The notes beneath the pieces are model-generated. The model had not been told where the DNA came from and searched no databases. It saw only the letters and a program-made list of their open reading frames with translations. A program made the translations under genes and the position numbers. A stretch of 64,000 bases of DNA from Azadirachta indica (lineage: Eukaryota > Streptophyta > Magnoliopsida > Sapindales > Meliaceae), in the NCBI GenBank assembly GCA_022749755.1, contig CM040446.1, forward strand, positions 14,594,367-14,658,366, given 5' to 3'. Shown here one piece after another: positions 62,764 to 64,000 of the stretch (positions are counted from its first letter, which is position 1; each line of letters opens with the position of its first letter).

Positions 62764-64000
62764 TGTTAGATTTTTCGAAGTCAGAGGAATGGACTACTCA
62801 ACAAAACACACTATCATGTTTTTAAAACAAACAAAAACTTGGAGAAGCTACTAAGAGAAGAGAAAGAAAGACTGAAGAGCAAAAGAGGATCTGTTTGCTA
62901 TTTTCCCTTTTTTTTTTTAATTTAATTTAATTTTGTTTTAGGTGGATTTGTTTTGTGGTGTAAATGCTTTTTCTTTATTTATTATTTTCTACCGTTAGCA
63001 GCAGCATACGATGTGTTCTACGAATACCTCTTTATTTCAAAAAATTAAACAAAAAATTTTAAGTAAATTATCTTTATGAAAAATAATTTAATAGGCAATT
63101 TTTGTTTCCATTTTTTGTTTTTTTTTGGTCACTTGAGACCTTCCATTCAATTTAACTTATAAATTTACTCTCTTCACCAATATAGACGACGAATCACATT
63201 TTGCATTAGATTGTTTCTATTTTTAACAGTATTTTTTAAAAAAAAAAAAAAACTCTTTTATGATATAAATTTATATTATTTTTCAAAGGTCAATTTTGTT
63301 GAAAAAATTTACTTTCAAACCACGCAAGCAAACCAACCAACCAACCAACAAAAGTAGGCTCAAGAAGGCGCGCGTGAAGAGGCATAAATTATTTTTGTTT
63401 TTTAATTATTTTCTGTTATTTATTTATTTTTAAAAAAAAAAAAAAAGGAATGGGGGTGCCGGGTGGGAAAGAGAGCTGGAATTAGAAGGCAAAAGGTTGG
63501 CTATGGACAGGGGATCCTTGATTGGTGGGGCCAATTGGGACTGTATAAAATTTTATATTATATTATATTATTTATTAGATAAATAAAATCCTTGAAGCTT
63601 GAGAATGCAAGCAATAGCAATAGCAATAGCAATAGAAAGCAAGAGTACTTTTTGTAGTTATAAAATTTGACAGACAGTGGCAGAAAATCTTGGTGTGTAA
63701 TTTTGTTTTGTAATACAATCACCTACACGCCACTCTATACACAACGCAAACCAAAACCCAGGCCCCTTTTATTATTTATTTATTTATTTATTCTCTACCT
63801 GAAACATAAAATAGTTGAAGCGCCGCCGATGTGAACTTGTTCATAAACTACTTTAGCTGCAATTTGACTTTTAATGCTACTAACCAATCAATTTTCCACA
63901 CCCATTAAATAAATTAACATAGCACTAGAAATTTGTTTACTTTCAAAATTAATATCAATGAAAATGAAATGTTTATTTTTATTTTTTTTTTTATTAATAA
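62764..64000. other. upstream region of the DUF810 gene and window end
   Basis: Promoter and leader of the minus-strand gene, then AT-rich sequence with a CAAC-type run near 63330-63348 and a GCAATA tandem array near 63611-63638. No exon of a following gene was recognised. Confidence 0.5.

Noticed and set aside
62479..62769. 96-codon plus-strand frame across DUF810 exon 1
   Set aside because: Glycine- and arginine-rich product of reading the proline-rich exon on the wrong strand.
1..64000. CRISPR arrays, bacterial operons, rRNA or clear tRNA genes
   Set aside because: None was seen. The window has eukaryotic gene structure throughout.

Overview
This is nuclear DNA of a flowering plant. The genes have many exons and GT-AG introns, the spacers are very AT-rich with many microsatellites, and every recognisable gene is a plant family member (HD-ZIP III, plant GATA factor, NFD6-like, DUF810/Munc13-like, plant NUP85). 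Protein similarities as I recall them point to a woody eudicot; Citrus is my best guess, from memory only.

Layout. 1-1701 (+): the 3' part of an SKM1-like LRR receptor pseudokinase, cut by the window edge. 7377-13761 (-): a complete 18-exon class III HD-ZIP gene, closest to ATHB-8, whose miR165/166 site is split by an intron. 13762-21174: a gene-poor spacer. 21175-25175 (-): a ten-exon TMX2-like thioredoxin-fold membrane protein. 29328-30703 (+): a GATA9-like transcription factor, with eight CACGTG boxes in the 2 kb upstream. 35059-37901 (-): a small NFD6-like organelle protein with two possible C-termini. 39133-41697 (-): a membrane-anchored peptidyl-tRNA hydrolase 2. 41893-43151: a non-coding 1.26 kb element that is almost wholly an inverted repeat, flanked by a 9-bp target-site duplication. 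43801-44520 (+): a single-exon SWIM plus RING-like zinc-finger protein. 46295-48809 (+): an RCC1-family propeller with a U12-type intron whose 3' splice site is non-canonical. 49969-56102 (+): nucleoporin NUP85 in 18 exons. 57591-62763 (-): a DUF810/Munc13-like protein with a SINE in intron 3.

The genes are ordinary unlinked plant genes and do not form a pathway or cluster. Two are developmental transcription factors (ATHB-8-like, GATA9-like), two are part of or act near membranes (TMX2-like, Munc13-like), two are tied to the nuclear pore or to propeller scaffolds (NUP85, RCC1), and two may act in organelles (NFD6-like, PTH2).

I found no previously undescribed multi-gene system. The points most worth checking are the foldback element at 41893-43151, the U12-type intron in the RCC1 gene, the alternative ends of the NFD6-like gene, the exon 2/3 junction of the HD-ZIP gene, and two GC-AG introns. 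Exon boundaries were placed by hand from reading frame, splice consensus and remembered homologues; no alignment was run.
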